From an uncultured Duodenibacillus sp. (GTDB lineage: Bacteria; Pseudomonadota; Gammaproteobacteria; Burkholderiales; Burkholderiaceae_F), in the NCBI GenBank assembly GCA_944390715.1, contig CALXQS010000012.1, forward strand, positions 1 to 61,194: DNA of 61,194 nt, written 5' to 3'. The notes below the pieces were generated by a model, which saw nothing but the letters and a program-made list of their open reading frames with translations, was not told the DNA's origin and did no database searches. The first letter of the stretch is position 1. Each line of letters opens with the position of its first letter. This document shows, one piece after another, positions 9,286-18,513 of this stretch. The position numbers were made by a program, and so were the translations under genes.

Positions 9286-10497
9286 ATGACCACCAATCCT
9301 CTTGCCAATAAACACATCACTCTGGCCGTCACCGGCGGCATTGCAGCCTACAAGGCGTGCGAACTTGTGCGGCTGTTCGTCAAAGCCGGCGCCGTGGTGC
9401 AGGTGGTCATGACTGAGGCTGCAGCCCGCTTTGTCGGACCGCTGACCTTTGAGACGCTCTCCGGCCGCCCTGTAGCCCTCGATCTGTTTTCCGGAAAAAT
9501 GCCCCATCTGGCGCTGACCCGCGAAAAAACAGATCTTTTGCTTGTTGCTCCCGCCTCAGCCAACATCCTGGCCAAAGCAGCTCAAGGCATAGCAGATGAT
9601 CTGGTCAGCACGCTCATCGCAGGGCGCAATTGTCCTCTTGCCGTCGCTCCGGCAATGAACGACAAGATGTGGACCAATGCGCCCAATCAGCGCAATATTG
9701 CTCTGTTAAAGCAAGATGGCGTCCATATTTTCGGCCCTGCGTGCGGTGAACTTGCCTGCGGAGTTTCGGGCTCCGGCCGCATGCTGGAGCCTCAGCAGCT
9801 CATGGCCTGCGCACGCAGAGTTCTTACCCCGCAGATTCTGGCCGGCAAAAAAGTTCTTGTAACGGCCGGTCCCACCTATGAACCCATCGACCCCGTGCGA
9901 GGCATTACAAATTTAAGTTCCGGCAAACAAGGCTATGCCGTTGCTCAGGCTGCCTTTGAAGCCGGCGCCGATGTCGAGCTGGTTTCGGGCCCGACGGGGC
10001 TTAGAGCTCCGTACGGGGTTAAGCTCGTCAAAACAGACACGGCGCTCAGCATGAAGGCCGCCGTAGATAAGGCAGCGCCGCAGGCCGACATTTTCATTTC
10101 CGTAGCTGCGGTTGCGGACTGGCATGTGCGTGCTCCCAGCAGTCAAAAGATCAAAAAGGCAAGCTTGCAGGGCTCCCAGCCCATGATTGCCCTTGAGGAA
10201 AATCCTGACATCCTTGCGGAAACAGCCAAGGCCAACAAGCGACTGTATTGCGTCGGCTTTGCGGCAGAAACGCAAAACGTCGAAAGCTATGCGCGCGAAA
10301 AACTCAATCGCAAGGGACTATCTTTAGTTGTGGGCAACAATGCCGGCTTTGCTCTCGGAGCCGATGTCAATTCCGTAGTTTTTGTCACAAAGAATGCTTC
10401 CGTTGCATTTGAAGGCATCAGCAAGCAGGAGGTTGCCTGCCGGTTGATCAACGCCATTGCCTGTGATCTAGGACTTTGCAAAGGAGAAAATCTGTGA
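9286..10497 (+). CDS. coaBC: Phosphopantothenoylcysteine decarboxylase / phosphopantothenate-cysteine ligase
   Basis: The 403-residue bifunctional CoaBC makes 4'-phosphopantetheine, the coenzyme A precursor. The N-terminal flavoprotein CoaC domain shows [10 protein letters not shown], the APAMNDKMW motif and the CGVSGSGRM loop with the catalytic Cys. The CoaB domain follows with [18 protein letters not shown] and SSGKQGYA. I use the ATG at 9286, which directly precedes the first beta strand; an in-frame TTG at 9265 is less likely. Its stop overlaps the GTG start of the next gene. Confidence 0.93.
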   Translation: MTTNPLANKHITLAVTGGIAAYKACELVRLFVKAGAVVQVVMTEAAARFVGPLTFETLSGRPVALDLFSGKMPHLALTREKTDLLLVAPASANILAKAAQGIADDLVSTLIAGRNCPLAVAPAMNDKMWTNAPNQRNIALLKQDGVHIFGPACGELACGVSGSGRMLEPQQLMACARRVLTPQILAGKKVLVTAGPTYEPIDPVRGITNLSSGKQGYAVAQAAFEAGADVELVSGPTGLRAPYGVKLVKTDTALSMKAAVDKAAPQADIFISVAAVADWHVRAPSSQKIKKASLQGSQPMIALEENPDILAETAKANKRLYCVGFAAETQNVESYAREKLNRKGLSLVVGNNAGFALGADVNSVVFVTKNASVAFEGISKQEVACRLINAIACDLGLCKGENL

Positions 10498-10895
10498 AAA
10501 ATTTGGATCCCGCGCAAGAACTTGAACCCGCAAACGGCGACTTCGTCGCCTATCTCAAAAAGCTTGAAGAAGGAAAAATCGGCCGTCTCGGCGGACTGCA
10601 TGTGAGTTTGCCTGACGGTGATCAGCAAGGCATGGTTCTCGTACAGACAACCAAGGAGATTGCCGACGACAAGCTTCGCGAAAAAGAAAAAAGAGATCTT
10701 GCCGTCAGGGCTTCAGCCGCTGCCGCAATGATGCTGCTGGGCCCTGCTCTGGCACTAACAGGCATAGGACTTATTGTTTTTGCTATTGCCGCGCCAGGAG
10801 ACTTTGACTTTCTCATCCCCTTCGGCATGGTATCGATATTTTTCAGCGTCGTGCTCACTGCAGAAGGCAGAAAGCGGCGAAAGAACAGACGCTGA
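10494..10895 (+). CDS. Small two-helix membrane protein of unknown function in the coaBC-dut cluster
   Basis: I do not recognise this 133-residue protein. It begins at a GTG overlapping the coaBC stop (GTGA), preceded by a strong AAGGAG seven bases away, so its translation is probably coupled to coaBC. The first 70 residues are hydrophilic and charged with a predicted helical stretch (YLKKLEEGK, later [11 protein letters not shown]), followed by two hydrophobic segments and a basic tail, RKRRKNRR. Both ends are likely cytoplasmic. The dut ATG follows 31 bases after its stop. In many relatives coaBC is followed directly by dut, so this gene looks like a lineage-specific insertion. Confidence 0.75.
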   Translation: MKNLDPAQELEPANGDFVAYLKKLEEGKIGRLGGLHVSLPDGDQQGMVLVQTTKEIADDKLREKEKRDLAVRASAAAAMMLLGPALALTGIGLIVFAIAAPGDFDFLIPFGMVSIFFSVVLTAEGRKRRKNRR

Positions 10896-10926
10896 TTCCC
10901 TTTTCCCTAATACACAAAAAAAAGAA

Positions 10927-11373
10927 ATGAACGTTGATCTCAAGATTCTCGACGAGCGCATGCACGCCTATCTTCCGCAATACGCAACCTCCGGCAGCGC
11001 CGGACTTGATCTGCGCGCTCTGCTTGACGAACCGCTTGTCATTGAGCCGGGGCAAACGGTGCTGGTAAAAACTGGACTGGCCATTCATTTGGCCGATCCC
11101 GGCTTTGCCGCCCTCATTCTTCCTAGAAGCGGATTGGGGCACAAAAAAGGCATTGTGCTCGGCAATTTGGTCGGCCTCATCGACTCCGACTATCAGGGAG
11201 AACTCATGATCTCCACATGGAACCGCGGCAGCGAGCCTTTCACGCTTGAACCATTCGAACGGCTTGCGCAGCTCGTGATCGTGCCCGTCATGCAGGCACA
11301 ATTCAACGTTGTCGAGTCTTTTGAAGAAAGCGCACGGGGCGCTGGAGGCTTTGGCTCTACCGGCACCAATTAA
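10927..11373 (+). CDS. dut: dUTP diphosphatase (dUTPase)
   Basis: This 148-residue trimeric dUTPase hydrolyses dUTP to dUMP and keeps uracil out of DNA. All five family motifs are seen: [40 protein letters not shown] and the C-terminal GGFGSTG. The ATG at 10927 gives [12 protein letters not shown], the usual start. It is the last gene of the cluster and is followed by a terminator. Confidence 0.95.
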   Translation: MNVDLKILDERMHAYLPQYATSGSAGLDLRALLDEPLVIEPGQTVLVKTGLAIHLADPGFAALILPRSGLGHKKGIVLGNLVGLIDSDYQGELMISTWNRGSEPFTLEPFERLAQLVIVPVMQAQFNVVESFEESARGAGGFGSTGTN

Positions 11374-11398
11374 ACGTCTTGCAATTTTTGCCTGCAGC

Positions 11399-11432
11399 AC
11401 CCGGTCCGCCCAAAAGCGCCGGGTTTCTTTTT
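11399..11432 (+). terminator. Rho-independent terminator after dut
   Basis: ACCCGG and CCGGGT pair across a 14-base loop and are followed by TTCTTTTT. It closes the ribF-dut series. Confidence 0.8.
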
Positions 11433-11567
11433 ACAGAACAGGCCGCGCCCACCCCCTGGTTTGATCAGGGATGAGCGCCAAGCAAGCCCCCTTCTGAGCA
11501 ACTTCAGACAAACGACAGCCGCTCAGCTCAGGAACATCCAAGACTTCTTATTTAACGGCAAAAACGA

Positions 11568-12875
11568 CTACCTCAGCACGAAATTCACCATAAACGCCAG
11601 TGCTATGACCAGCATGGCGGGCTTGACTTCGTTCTGTCTGCCAGAGACAAGAGAAAGCAGCACGTAGGCAACAAAGCCCAAGCCAAAGCCCGTAGCAATG
11701 TTGAAGGTTACGGGCATTCCAAGAATCATCAGAAATGCACTGACTGCAATTCTTAAATCCGAAAAACGGATATGCACAACCTCCTGCATCATCAACACGC
11801 CGACCATGATGAGTGCTGGAGCGGTGGCAGCCGCAGGCACAGAACTGACAAGAGGAATAAAGAATGCCGAGCCGGCAAATAGAAGAGCCGTGACAAGCGT
11901 GCTTAAACCTGTTCTGGCGCCGGCAGCTATCCCTGTTGCACTCTCCAAATACTGCACTGCCGTCGTCGTGCCGACGATGCCGGAGAACATCGTCCCGAAT
12001 GAATCGGTTACGAAAGCTCTGTCAAGATTTTTAATGGTTCCATCCGGACGCACTAGGTTTGCTTTGCGAGACAAACTGATCAGGGATCCGATGTTGTCGA
12101 AAAGATCGACGACAGTAAGCGTAAATACGATGGTCAGCAACCCATGCTCCAACGCCTGCGTGAAGTCAAGAGCTAAAAACGTCTGAGACACGTCGGGCAG
12201 ATCGCTCGATACAAAATTTCCCTTCGGCAAGCTGCCGATTCCGCAAGCAAATCCTGCTGCCGCCGTGAGCAGGATTCCTAAAATGATGCTTGCAGACATT
12301 TTTCGGATCATCATTGCTGCCGTTGCAAAAAAGCCCGCAGCAGCCAACACGACAGAAGGCTGGGTGACGTCTCCCAAGGACAGGCCGGATGCGCTGCTGA
12401 CAATAAGGCCGCAGTTTTTCATGCCGACCAAAGCAATGAAGCAGCCAATGCCGGCAGATGTTGCGGTTTTCAAATCCGGCGGAATAGCCTCAATGATGAG
12501 CTGCCGAATCCTCGTCACTGTCAATATGAAAAAAACGACGCCCGAAATGAAGACGGCTGCCAGACCAGCCTGCCAGGTATAGCCTGCCGGTCCGCAAATG
12601 TAGTAAGCAAAATAGGCGCTGATGCCCAGTCCGGGACCGATGGCAATCGGCAAATTCGCATATAGTCCCATCAGTGCGCAGGCCGAAACCGTCACCAAAA
12701 TCGTGGCGGCAGTCGCTGCCTCGCGGTTCATGCCTGCATCGGCAAGCATGGCAGGCACCACGAAGATCAGATAGCTCATGGCGACAAACGTCGTCAAACC
12801 GCCAAGAACCTCCTGCTTGACCGTTGTTTCTGAAGCCTTCAGACCGAAAAGGCTTTCAAGCGAGAAATGCTTCAT
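11568..12875 (-). CDS. AzgA-type NCS2 purine permease
   Basis: The 435-residue polytopic inner-membrane protein resembles the AzgA branch of NCS2 transporters (E. coli AdeP/AdeQ/GhxP/GhxQ). These are proton symporters for adenine or for guanine/hypoxanthine. The N-terminus LFGLKASETTVKQEVLGGLTTFVAMSY, then GPGLGISAYFAY and a late FDNIGSL segment are typical. Substrate cannot be assigned from sequence alone. It lies downstream of pyridoxamine kinase on the same strand with a 127-base gap. Confidence 0.85.
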   Translation of the reverse strand: MKHFSLESLFGLKASETTVKQEVLGGLTTFVAMSYLIFVVPAMLADAGMNREAATAATILVTVSACALMGLYANLPIAIGPGLGISAYFAYYICGPAGYTWQAGLAAVFISGVVFFILTVTRIRQLIIEAIPPDLKTATSAGIGCFIALVGMKNCGLIVSSASGLSLGDVTQPSVVLAAAGFFATAAMMIRKMSASIILGILLTAAAGFACGIGSLPKGNFVSSDLPDVSQTFLALDFTQALEHGLLTIVFTLTVVDLFDNIGSLISLSRKANLVRPDGTIKNLDRAFVTDSFGTMFSGIVGTTTAVQYLESATGIAAGARTGLSTLVTALLFAGSAFFIPLVSSVPAAATAPALIMVGVLMMQEVVHIRFSDLRIAVSAFLMILGMPVTFNIATGFGLGFVAYVLLSLVSGRQNEVKPAMLVIALAFMVNFVLR

Positions 12876-13002
12876 GCTTCTATTAACGAGAAGGTATAAA
12901 AGTCACCGGACTTCGGCCGCGTAGCGCACTGTTTCAATTTCAAAGAATCGGCTCGAGACCGCGCATTCGCGTTCTCACAACCAACTTCACATCAATTTTG
13001 CA

Positions 13003-13878
13003 TCAAACAAGCTCGTAGGAAGCCGACTGAATCGGCATATTCAAAATGGGAAGCACGCGCTCGAGCAAAATCCCGTCACGACTGTCCATTTGATATCCAA
13101 ATGTTGCACGAATTCCTTGCAAAATGAACTGTACAGCTCTATCAAGAGCAATCGGCAGGCTGTCGCCTTGCAGCAGACTGCCCGTGATCACGCTGGTAAA
13201 CGTATCTCCCGTTCCCGGGTAATGCGCAGGCAGATATGGGCAGGTCACCTTCCAGGTGCGCATGTCCGACTTGCTGCGAGCGATCACGGACGTAAGCCCT
13301 GACTGTCCAGAAACCGGAACGCCGGTGATGATGACGGTATCGGGCCCAAGCTCAGAGAGTTCGGCAATCAGGTCTTTAATCTGCTGCGTTGTGCACTCAG
13401 GCTGATATTCGCGATCGAGCAGCGCAAACGCTTCCGTGAGATTTGGGGTGAGGACATCAGCACGCTTGGCCAGAAGCCGCATGTTGCAGACCATTTCCTC
13501 GGTCATCTTGCTGTAGAGATGGCCATTGTCGCCAAGCACCGGATCGATGACGATAAGCGTCTCCGGACGTCTGAAATCGTCAATGAAGCCGCCGACGATT
13601 TCAATTTGTCGAGGCGAACCCATATAGCCCGTATAAATCGCGTCAAACCGAACGCCTAACTGAGCCCACTGCCGGATGATTTTCGGCATCTCATCGGTGA
13701 GATCAAGAAAGGAAAAGTCGGGATACTGAGAATGATTCGACAGTATCGCTGTCGGCAAAGGGCAGACATTAAATCCCATTGTGGAAAGGATGGGAATCAC
13801 CGCAAGCAACGACGTGCGTCCAACGCCTGAGAGATCGTGGATGGCTGCAATGCGGCGCAAATTTGGACTAAATCTCAT
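13003..13878 (-). CDS. pdxY: Pyridoxamine/pyridoxal kinase, PdxY/PdxK family
   Basis: This 291-residue ribokinase-fold enzyme phosphorylates pyridoxal/pyridoxamine for PLP salvage. It begins with the family pattern AAIHDLSGVGRTSL, has the substrate loop around TGYMGSP, IDPVLGDNGHLY, and the anion-hole motif PGTGDTF near the C-terminus. The ATG at 13876-13878 has GGAACAG before it and is preferred to an open extension of 12 codons. The distinction between PdxY and PdxK is not firm. Confidence 0.82.
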   Translation of the reverse strand: MRFSPNLRRIAAIHDLSGVGRTSLLAVIPILSTMGFNVCPLPTAILSNHSQYPDFSFLDLTDEMPKIIRQWAQLGVRFDAIYTGYMGSPRQIEIVGGFIDDFRRPETLIVIDPVLGDNGHLYSKMTEEMVCNMRLLAKRADVLTPNLTEAFALLDREYQPECTTQQIKDLIAELSELGPDTVIITGVPVSGQSGLTSVIARSKSDMRTWKVTCPYLPAHYPGTGDTFTSVITGSLLQGDSLPIALDRAVQFILQGIRATFGYQMDSRDGILLERVLPILNMPIQSASYELV

Positions 13879-14024
13879 TGTTCTGTTCCAAAAAAATTCG
13901 CGACAAGAAAGCAAAGACGCACTTCCTCTGAAAAGAATCCGTACAGAAAGCGTTCATGCTACCAGCTTAAAGACGAAACACCCGACGCTCTCCGGTCCAT
14001 TATCTCAGTCGACATAGGGTGAAA

Positions 14025-14064
14025 CAAAAAAGCACCAGCACCCCAAACCAGAGGCACCGGTGCA
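14025..14064 (-). terminator. Rho-independent terminator after etfA
   Basis: On the minus strand GCACCGGTGCC pairs, with some G-T pairs, with GGTGCTGGTGC and is followed by TTTTTTG. It ends the etfBA transcript. Confidence 0.78.
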
Positions 14065-14098
14065 TGCCCTTGAAGTTGACCTTCTTTGCAGTGCTCGC

Positions 14099-15034
14099 TT
14101 AGAGCTTGAGGGTCAGCTCTTTAATCACCTCGACGGCATCAGCCTCAAGGTAGTAGTCGGCATAGTCAAACATGGCGGCCTCATTGTCCTTATTGACCGC
14201 CACAATCACCTTGGAGTCCTTCATGCCGGCTACGTGCTGAATGGCGCCGGAAATGCCGAAGGCGAAGTAAAGCTCGGGCGCAACGATCTTGCCGGTCTGA
14301 CCGACCTGAGACTCGTTGGGAGCAAGCCCCATGTCGACCACGGCGCGTGTTGAACCGACAGCGGCCCCAATCTTGTCGGCGAAGGCTTCCAATGCGGCAA
14401 AGCCCTCTTCATCAATAAGACCGCGGCCGCCGGCAACCACGCGACGAGCCGTCAGCAAGTCGGGCTTGTCTGAGAGCTGAGTTTCTTCGCTGACGAAAGC
14501 AAAGCCTCTGCTCTTGAAGTCGACGGTAAGCGCCTCAATGCCGGCGCTGCCGCCTTCGGCAGGTGCCGCTTCAAAAGCGGTAGGACGAATGGTTGCGATC
14601 ACAGGGTTGGCCAAGGTCTTGACCGTAGCCAACACGCCGCCGGCGTAGATATAGCGCTTGAACGTGTCGGCAGACTCCACGCCGCACACGTCGGTCAAGG
14701 CCGATACGCCCAGAAGCCCAGCCAAACGCGGCATGGCTGCCTTGCCTGCCGTGCTTGAAGTAAAGAAAACATGCGTATATGCATCCTTTTGCAATGCCGC
14801 ACGGACAGCCTCGGCCATTGCTTCAGGCAGACGATGCGCAAGCTGCTCGCAGTCAGCGCAATAAACCTTTCGAACACCCGCAACTTCGGCTGCGGCCTTG
14901 GCCGGCATCTCGCATCCCTGACCGCAGACAAGCACGTCAATATCGGGCGAAATTGCCTTGGCAGCAGTAATGGTGTTTAGCGTCGAAGCCTTAAGCGAAA
15001 CGTTATCGTTTTCAGCAATGACAAGAATCGACAT
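14099..15034 (-). CDS. etfA: Electron transfer flavoprotein subunit alpha
   Basis: The 311-residue alpha subunit binds FAD and passes electrons from flavin dehydrogenases to a quinone reductase or another acceptor. The C-terminal FAD domain is clear: AGGRGLIDEEG, GSTRAVVDMG, QVGQTGKIVAPELY, and GISGAIQHVAGM. It is 17 bases downstream of etfB, the usual order. No acyl-CoA dehydrogenase or ETF-quinone oxidoreductase is encoded nearby, so its electron donors are not shown here. Confidence 0.95.
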   Translation of the reverse strand: MSILVIAENDNVSLKASTLNTITAAKAISPDIDVLVCGQGCEMPAKAAAEVAGVRKVYCADCEQLAHRLPEAMAEAVRAALQKDAYTHVFFTSSTAGKAAMPRLAGLLGVSALTDVCGVESADTFKRYIYAGGVLATVKTLANPVIATIRPTAFEAAPAEGGSAGIEALTVDFKSRGFAFVSEETQLSDKPDLLTARRVVAGGRGLIDEEGFAALEAFADKIGAAVGSTRAVVDMGLAPNESQVGQTGKIVAPELYFAFGISGAIQHVAGMKDSKVIVAVNKDNEAAMFDYADYYLEADAVEVIKELTLKL

Positions 15035-15051
15035 GTTTAAGCTCCTCCGCC

Positions 15052-15801
15052 TTAAAGAACCTTGACTTTGTTTTTGAGCACATCGATGAGCTCGTCAACA
15101 CTTGCAAGCTTGACGCCAGCCGTGCGAGCCGGCGGATCGACAACATTGACAAGCTGCAGGGACTGAGAAAGATTGGGCTCGAGATCAGCCGCCGCAATTG
15201 TCTCGACAGGCTTCTTTTTGGCCTTCATCATGTTGGGAAGGGTAACGTAGCGTGGTTCGGCAAGACGAAGGTCGGCAGAAACAATCGCGGGCAGATCCGC
15301 GGCAACCCGAAGCAGACCGGCATCAGTTTCGCGAAGCACCGTCAAACGAGCACCGTCAAGCTCCAGTCCGCTCGCGTTGATGGCCACGGGCATATCGAGC
15401 ATCGCCGAAAGCATTTGCGGAACCTGACCGGCATCATTGTCGATGGCCTGCTTGCCCATCAGAATCAAGTCCGGATTTTCACGGCGGCAAACGCAAGCCA
15501 AAAGGCGTGCCACAGCAACGGGCTCAAACCGTTCATCAGTTGTGATATGCAAAGCGCGGTCGGCCCCCATGGCCATTGCAACGCGCAGCGTGTCGACAGT
15601 CTTGGCCGGGCCTATGCTCACGACAACCACCTCATCGGCTTTGCCGGCCTCCTTGAGACGCTGAGCCTGCTCAACGGCAATTTCATCGAAAGGATTCATC
15701 GACATCTTGGCCGATGCAATATCCACGTCGGAATGATCAGCTAGCGCATGAACCTTGACGTTGTAGTCGACTACGCGCTTGACCGCTACAAGAATCTTCA
15801 T
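15052..15801 (-). CDS. etfB: Electron transfer flavoprotein subunit beta
   Basis: The 249-residue beta subunit is the AMP-binding partner of EtfA. It starts MKILVAVKRVVDYNVKV, has the signature MNPFDEIAVEQA, then GADRALHI and GKQAIDNDAGQVP, and the C-terminal LPNMMKAKKKP segment. The ATG is preceded by a GGAG site. Its long upstream region holds three phased palindromes that probably control the operon. Confidence 0.95.
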   Translation of the reverse strand: MKILVAVKRVVDYNVKVHALADHSDVDIASAKMSMNPFDEIAVEQAQRLKEAGKADEVVVVSIGPAKTVDTLRVAMAMGADRALHITTDERFEPVAVARLLACVCRRENPDLILMGKQAIDNDAGQVPQMLSAMLDMPVAINASGLELDGARLTVLRETDAGLLRVAADLPAIVSADLRLAEPRYVTLPNMMKAKKKPVETIAAADLEPNLSQSLQLVNVVDPPARTAGVKLASVDELIDVLKNKVKVL

Positions 15802-16333
15802 AAGAGAAAAGCTCCGAAAACATGCTTGAGCCTGCCGGAATTAGATAGAAGCGCTCTGCAGCTCTTCCGGATCTGGCCCGCTTTCACAATGCACGTGATT
15901 ATACGGGGCGCGGCTAGTTTTTTGAGCGATGTATTTCTGCCACTTTATAGGTTTGCGGGTACTGGCTTGAAGGGGCGTCGTCAGGGAGTTAATTTGATGT
16001 ATTCTTCTCACAAAGTTAGATGTTTCATTTTGTTTCAAAACTGAATAGTCGTTCAGAATTCTGAATAGCCATTCAATCTTGATGAACGGAAATTCACTGC
16101 AAAATCAATGACTTAACCACCTAGCGAATGTATACATATTGGGGACAAAAGAAAGAAACATTTTGAAAAATTTCATTCTCGCAAGCGACAAAATGCGATA
16201 ATAGGACTACCAGAAGAAGATGCATTGGCTTTTCGCCACTGACCAGTTCTGGAGTTGACTATAGATTCGAGAATTCATGGGTTCGGCGTTTTATGCATGA
16301 TCATGCCGGACAGCAGTCTCAAAGGAGGTTGCT
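15802..16333. other. Divergent regulatory region between etfB and a small membrane-peptide gene
   Basis: About 530 bases, AT-rich compared with its flanks. It contains three TGAA-N6-TTCA palindromes (16042-16096) and a separate perfect palindrome, ATGTATACAT, at 16128-16137. No protein of normal size is supported. A GATAAT near 16197 may belong to a rightward promoter. Confidence 0.6.
16042..16096. promoter_or_regulatory. Three helically phased TGAA-N6-TTCA palindromes (putative operator array)
   Basis: TGAATAGTCGTTCA (16042-16055), TGAATAGCCATTCA (16062-16075) and TGAACGGAAATTCA (16083-16096) share the same half-sites and a 6-base centre. Their starts are 20 and 21 bases apart, about two helical turns, placing all three on one DNA face. 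TetR-type fatty-acid regulators are known to bind TGAA/TTCA-like palindromes and to control etf genes in other bacteria. The binding protein here is unknown. Confidence 0.65.
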
Positions 16334-16471
16334 ATGTTGACGCGTCTCACTCCACACGGAAAATCCATTCTGATTTGGCTGCTTCTAGCCGTTGCCATTG
16401 CCGTAGGTCTTCGCCTTCTGGGCTGGGGCATCGGCGAGGTATGCGAAGGCACTGTCTGCACGCTTATCTGA
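16334..16471 (+). CDS. 45-residue single-span membrane peptide of unknown function
   Basis: An ATG lies five bases after a near-perfect ribosome site, AAAGGAGG. The frame reads MLTRLTPHGKSILIWLLLAV and continues to 45 residues. Basic residues precede a hydrophobic span (about 12 to 30), followed by a short tail with two cysteines (VCEGTVC). Positive-inside logic puts the Cys-bearing end outside the membrane. It lies divergently from etfBA and about 350 bases before fhs. I do not recognise a family; support comes from the ribosome site and the composition. Confidence 0.6.
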   Translation: MLTRLTPHGKSILIWLLLAVAIAVGLRLLGWGIGEVCEGTVCTLI

Positions 16472-16819
16472 GCCTGACAAGCCTTGTTTCATCTTTGTCT
16501 GCATATTCGAGTCGACTTTGTGGCATATTTACGGGACTAGTTCTTTAGAGTCTTAGAGCCGAACTGCAAATTGTCGTCCGGCCGCCGGGATCGTTCATGA
16601 TGAATTTGATCGGCGGCCGTTTGCGCTGTGAACTTCCAACCATACATCTTTGCAGGCCGCGTGCTGATGCATCCGAACTTCCGGGATCCGGCGCGGCAAT
16701 GCCGAGACCATGACTGCCGTTTAGCAAAAGGCAAAGCAAGCATAGGCTGAAGCTGCGCAGCGAATCTACAGAATTCCAAATCTTTTCGTTATTTCAACCA
16801 TTTTCAAGGAGCACTCCTC
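16472..16819. other. Leader region before fhs
   Basis: The main content is the long GC-rich inverted repeat at 16579-16619. Frames on the minus strand here are short and unsupported. Upstream of the fhs ATG lies AAGGAGCACTCCTC, which contains the ribosome site and can itself fold as GGAG/CTCC. Confidence 0.5.
16579..16619. promoter_or_regulatory. GC-rich stem-loop in the region before fhs
   Basis: CGGCCGCCG at 16579-16587 pairs exactly with CGGCGGCCG at 16611-16619. Pairing can extend inward through GATC/GATC and an inner TTCA-TGA-TGAA. No T-run follows, so it is not a standard terminator. It could be a transcript-stability element, a leader regulator or a protein site. Confidence 0.45.
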
Positions 16820-18466
16820 ATGCTTTCTGACATCGAGATTGCACAACAGGTCAAACTCAAGCGCATCGACGATCTTGCCCACGAATGGGGACTCGACGAC
16901 AGCGAATTCGAGCCTTACGGCTGGGACAAGGCAAAGGTGTCCCTCAAGGCCAACCGCCCCCAGAACGGCAAGCTGATTCTTGTTACGGCGACCTCGGGCA
17001 TGCCGGCCGGCTCTGGCAAAACCACCACGTCGATTGCTCTGGCTCAGGCAATGAACCGCCTTGGGAAAAAGGCCGTTCTTGCTCTGCGCGAACCGTCCCT
17101 TGGCCCGGTTTTCGGCATGAAGGGCGGCGCTGCCGGCGGCGGCTATTCACAGGTTCTGCCGATGGAGTCGATCAACCTTCACTTCACTGGCGACTTTCAT
17201 GCCATCACTGCCGCCAACAACTTGATCGCTGCGCTTATTGACAACGCTCGGCACAAGCGCCAGATTGATTTGAAGGAAGTCACTTGGAAGCGCGTACTTG
17301 ACGTCAACGACCGTCAGCTGCGCTTCATTGTTGACGGCCTGGGCGGCTCCGCCAACGGCATTCCTACGGAAACCGGCTTTGACATCACGGCCGCAAGCGA
17401 GCTGATGGCTGTTTTGTGCTTGGCCGATGGCGAAGAAGACCTGCGTCGTCGCCTTGATCGTCTGGTGCTTGGCATCAAATTTGACGGCACGCCTTTCACC
17501 TGCAAGGAACTTGGCGCCACCGGTGCCGTCATGGCGCTGCTTCTTGATGCCATGAAGCCCAATCTCGTGCAGACTCTGGAGGGCACGCCTGCATTCATCC
17601 ACGGCGGCCCCTTTGCCAACATCGCCCACGGATGCAACTCGGTTGCCGCCACGCGCGCAGCAATGACGCTTGGTGAATACGCCATCACGGAAGCAGGCTT
17701 CGGCTCTGACCTTGGCGCCGAAAAGTTTTTCGACATCAAGTGCCGCGAATGCGGTCTTGAGCCTTGCGCCGTGGTTCTCGTCACAAGCTTAAAGGCCCTG
17801 AAGTGGCACGGCGGAGTGGCTCTGCCCGAAATCGGCAAGCCCAACATGCAGGCGCTCAAGGCCGGCATGTGCAATCTTGATGCCCATGTGGCGAGCCTCA
17901 AGGCCTTCGGTCCCGAAATCATTGTGAGCATGAACCACTTTGCCAACGACCCCGAAGAGGAAATCGAAGTTCTTCGCAATCGCTGCCAGGAACTCGGCGT
18001 TCGCTTTGCCGTCAGCGACGGCTTTGCTGACGGCGGAAAAGGCGCCGAAAGTGTTGCCCGCGAGGTCTTCGCTGCCTGTGAATCGCCTGCTGCGGCTCTC
18101 AACTACGCATGCGAAGAAGACGACCCTGTCATGGTTAAGGTCGAAAAGATCGCACGCCGCGTCTACGGCGCAGGTTCTGTCAGCATGTCCGCAGCCGCCG
18201 TCAAAGATCTCAAGCTGCTTGAGAGCATGGGATTTGACAAGCTGCCGGTATGCATTGCAAAGACTCCCTTCTCGCTCACGGCTGATCCTAAGGCGCTGGG
18301 CGCCCCCAAGGGATTCGACCTTCCGGTACAGCGTCTGATTCTCAACGCTGGCGCCGGCTTCGTTGTCGTCACTACCGGCGCGATCATGCGCATGCCCGGC
18401 TTGCCCAAGCAGCCTGCTGCCTACAACATTGACGTAAAGGATGGAAAGATCACGGGGCTTGCCTAA
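16820..18466 (+). CDS. fhs: Formate-tetrahydrofolate ligase (10-formyl-THF synthetase)
   Basis: The 548-residue enzyme makes 10-formyl-THF from formate, THF and ATP, feeding purine and one-carbon metabolism. Family blocks are clear: LREPSLGPVFGMKGGAAGGG, NLHFTGDFHAI, TGFDITAASE, GPFANIAHGCNS, AGFGSDLGAEKFFD. The ATP loop reads MPAGSGKTTT, where relatives usually have TPAGEGKTTT, so the Glu is replaced by Ser. Length is close to the usual 556. Its product is the cofactor of PurN at 3.3 kb. No bifunctional FolD lies next to it. Confidence 0.94.
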   Translation: MLSDIEIAQQVKLKRIDDLAHEWGLDDSEFEPYGWDKAKVSLKANRPQNGKLILVTATSGMPAGSGKTTTSIALAQAMNRLGKKAVLALREPSLGPVFGMKGGAAGGGYSQVLPMESINLHFTGDFHAITAANNLIAALIDNARHKRQIDLKEVTWKRVLDVNDRQLRFIVDGLGGSANGIPTETGFDITAASELMAVLCLADGEEDLRRRLDRLVLGIKFDGTPFTCKELGATGAVMALLLDAMKPNLVQTLEGTPAFIHGGPFANIAHGCNSVAATRAAMTLGEYAITEAGFGSDLGAEKFFDIKCRECGLEPCAVVLVTSLKALKWHGGVALPEIGKPNMQALKAGMCNLDAHVASLKAFGPEIIVSMNHFANDPEEEIEVLRNRCQELGVRFAVSDGFADGGKGAESVAREVFAACESPAAALNYACEEDDPVMVKVEKIARRVYGAGSVSMSAAAVKDLKLLESMGFDKLPVCIAKTPFSLTADPKALGAPKGFDLPVQRLILNAGAGFVVVTTGAIMRMPGLPKQPAAYNIDVKDGKITGLA

Positions 18467-18513
18467 GCTTCGATTGACCTTTCCTGACTCCTTCCTCCCT
18501 TAAAGGAGCCCCG

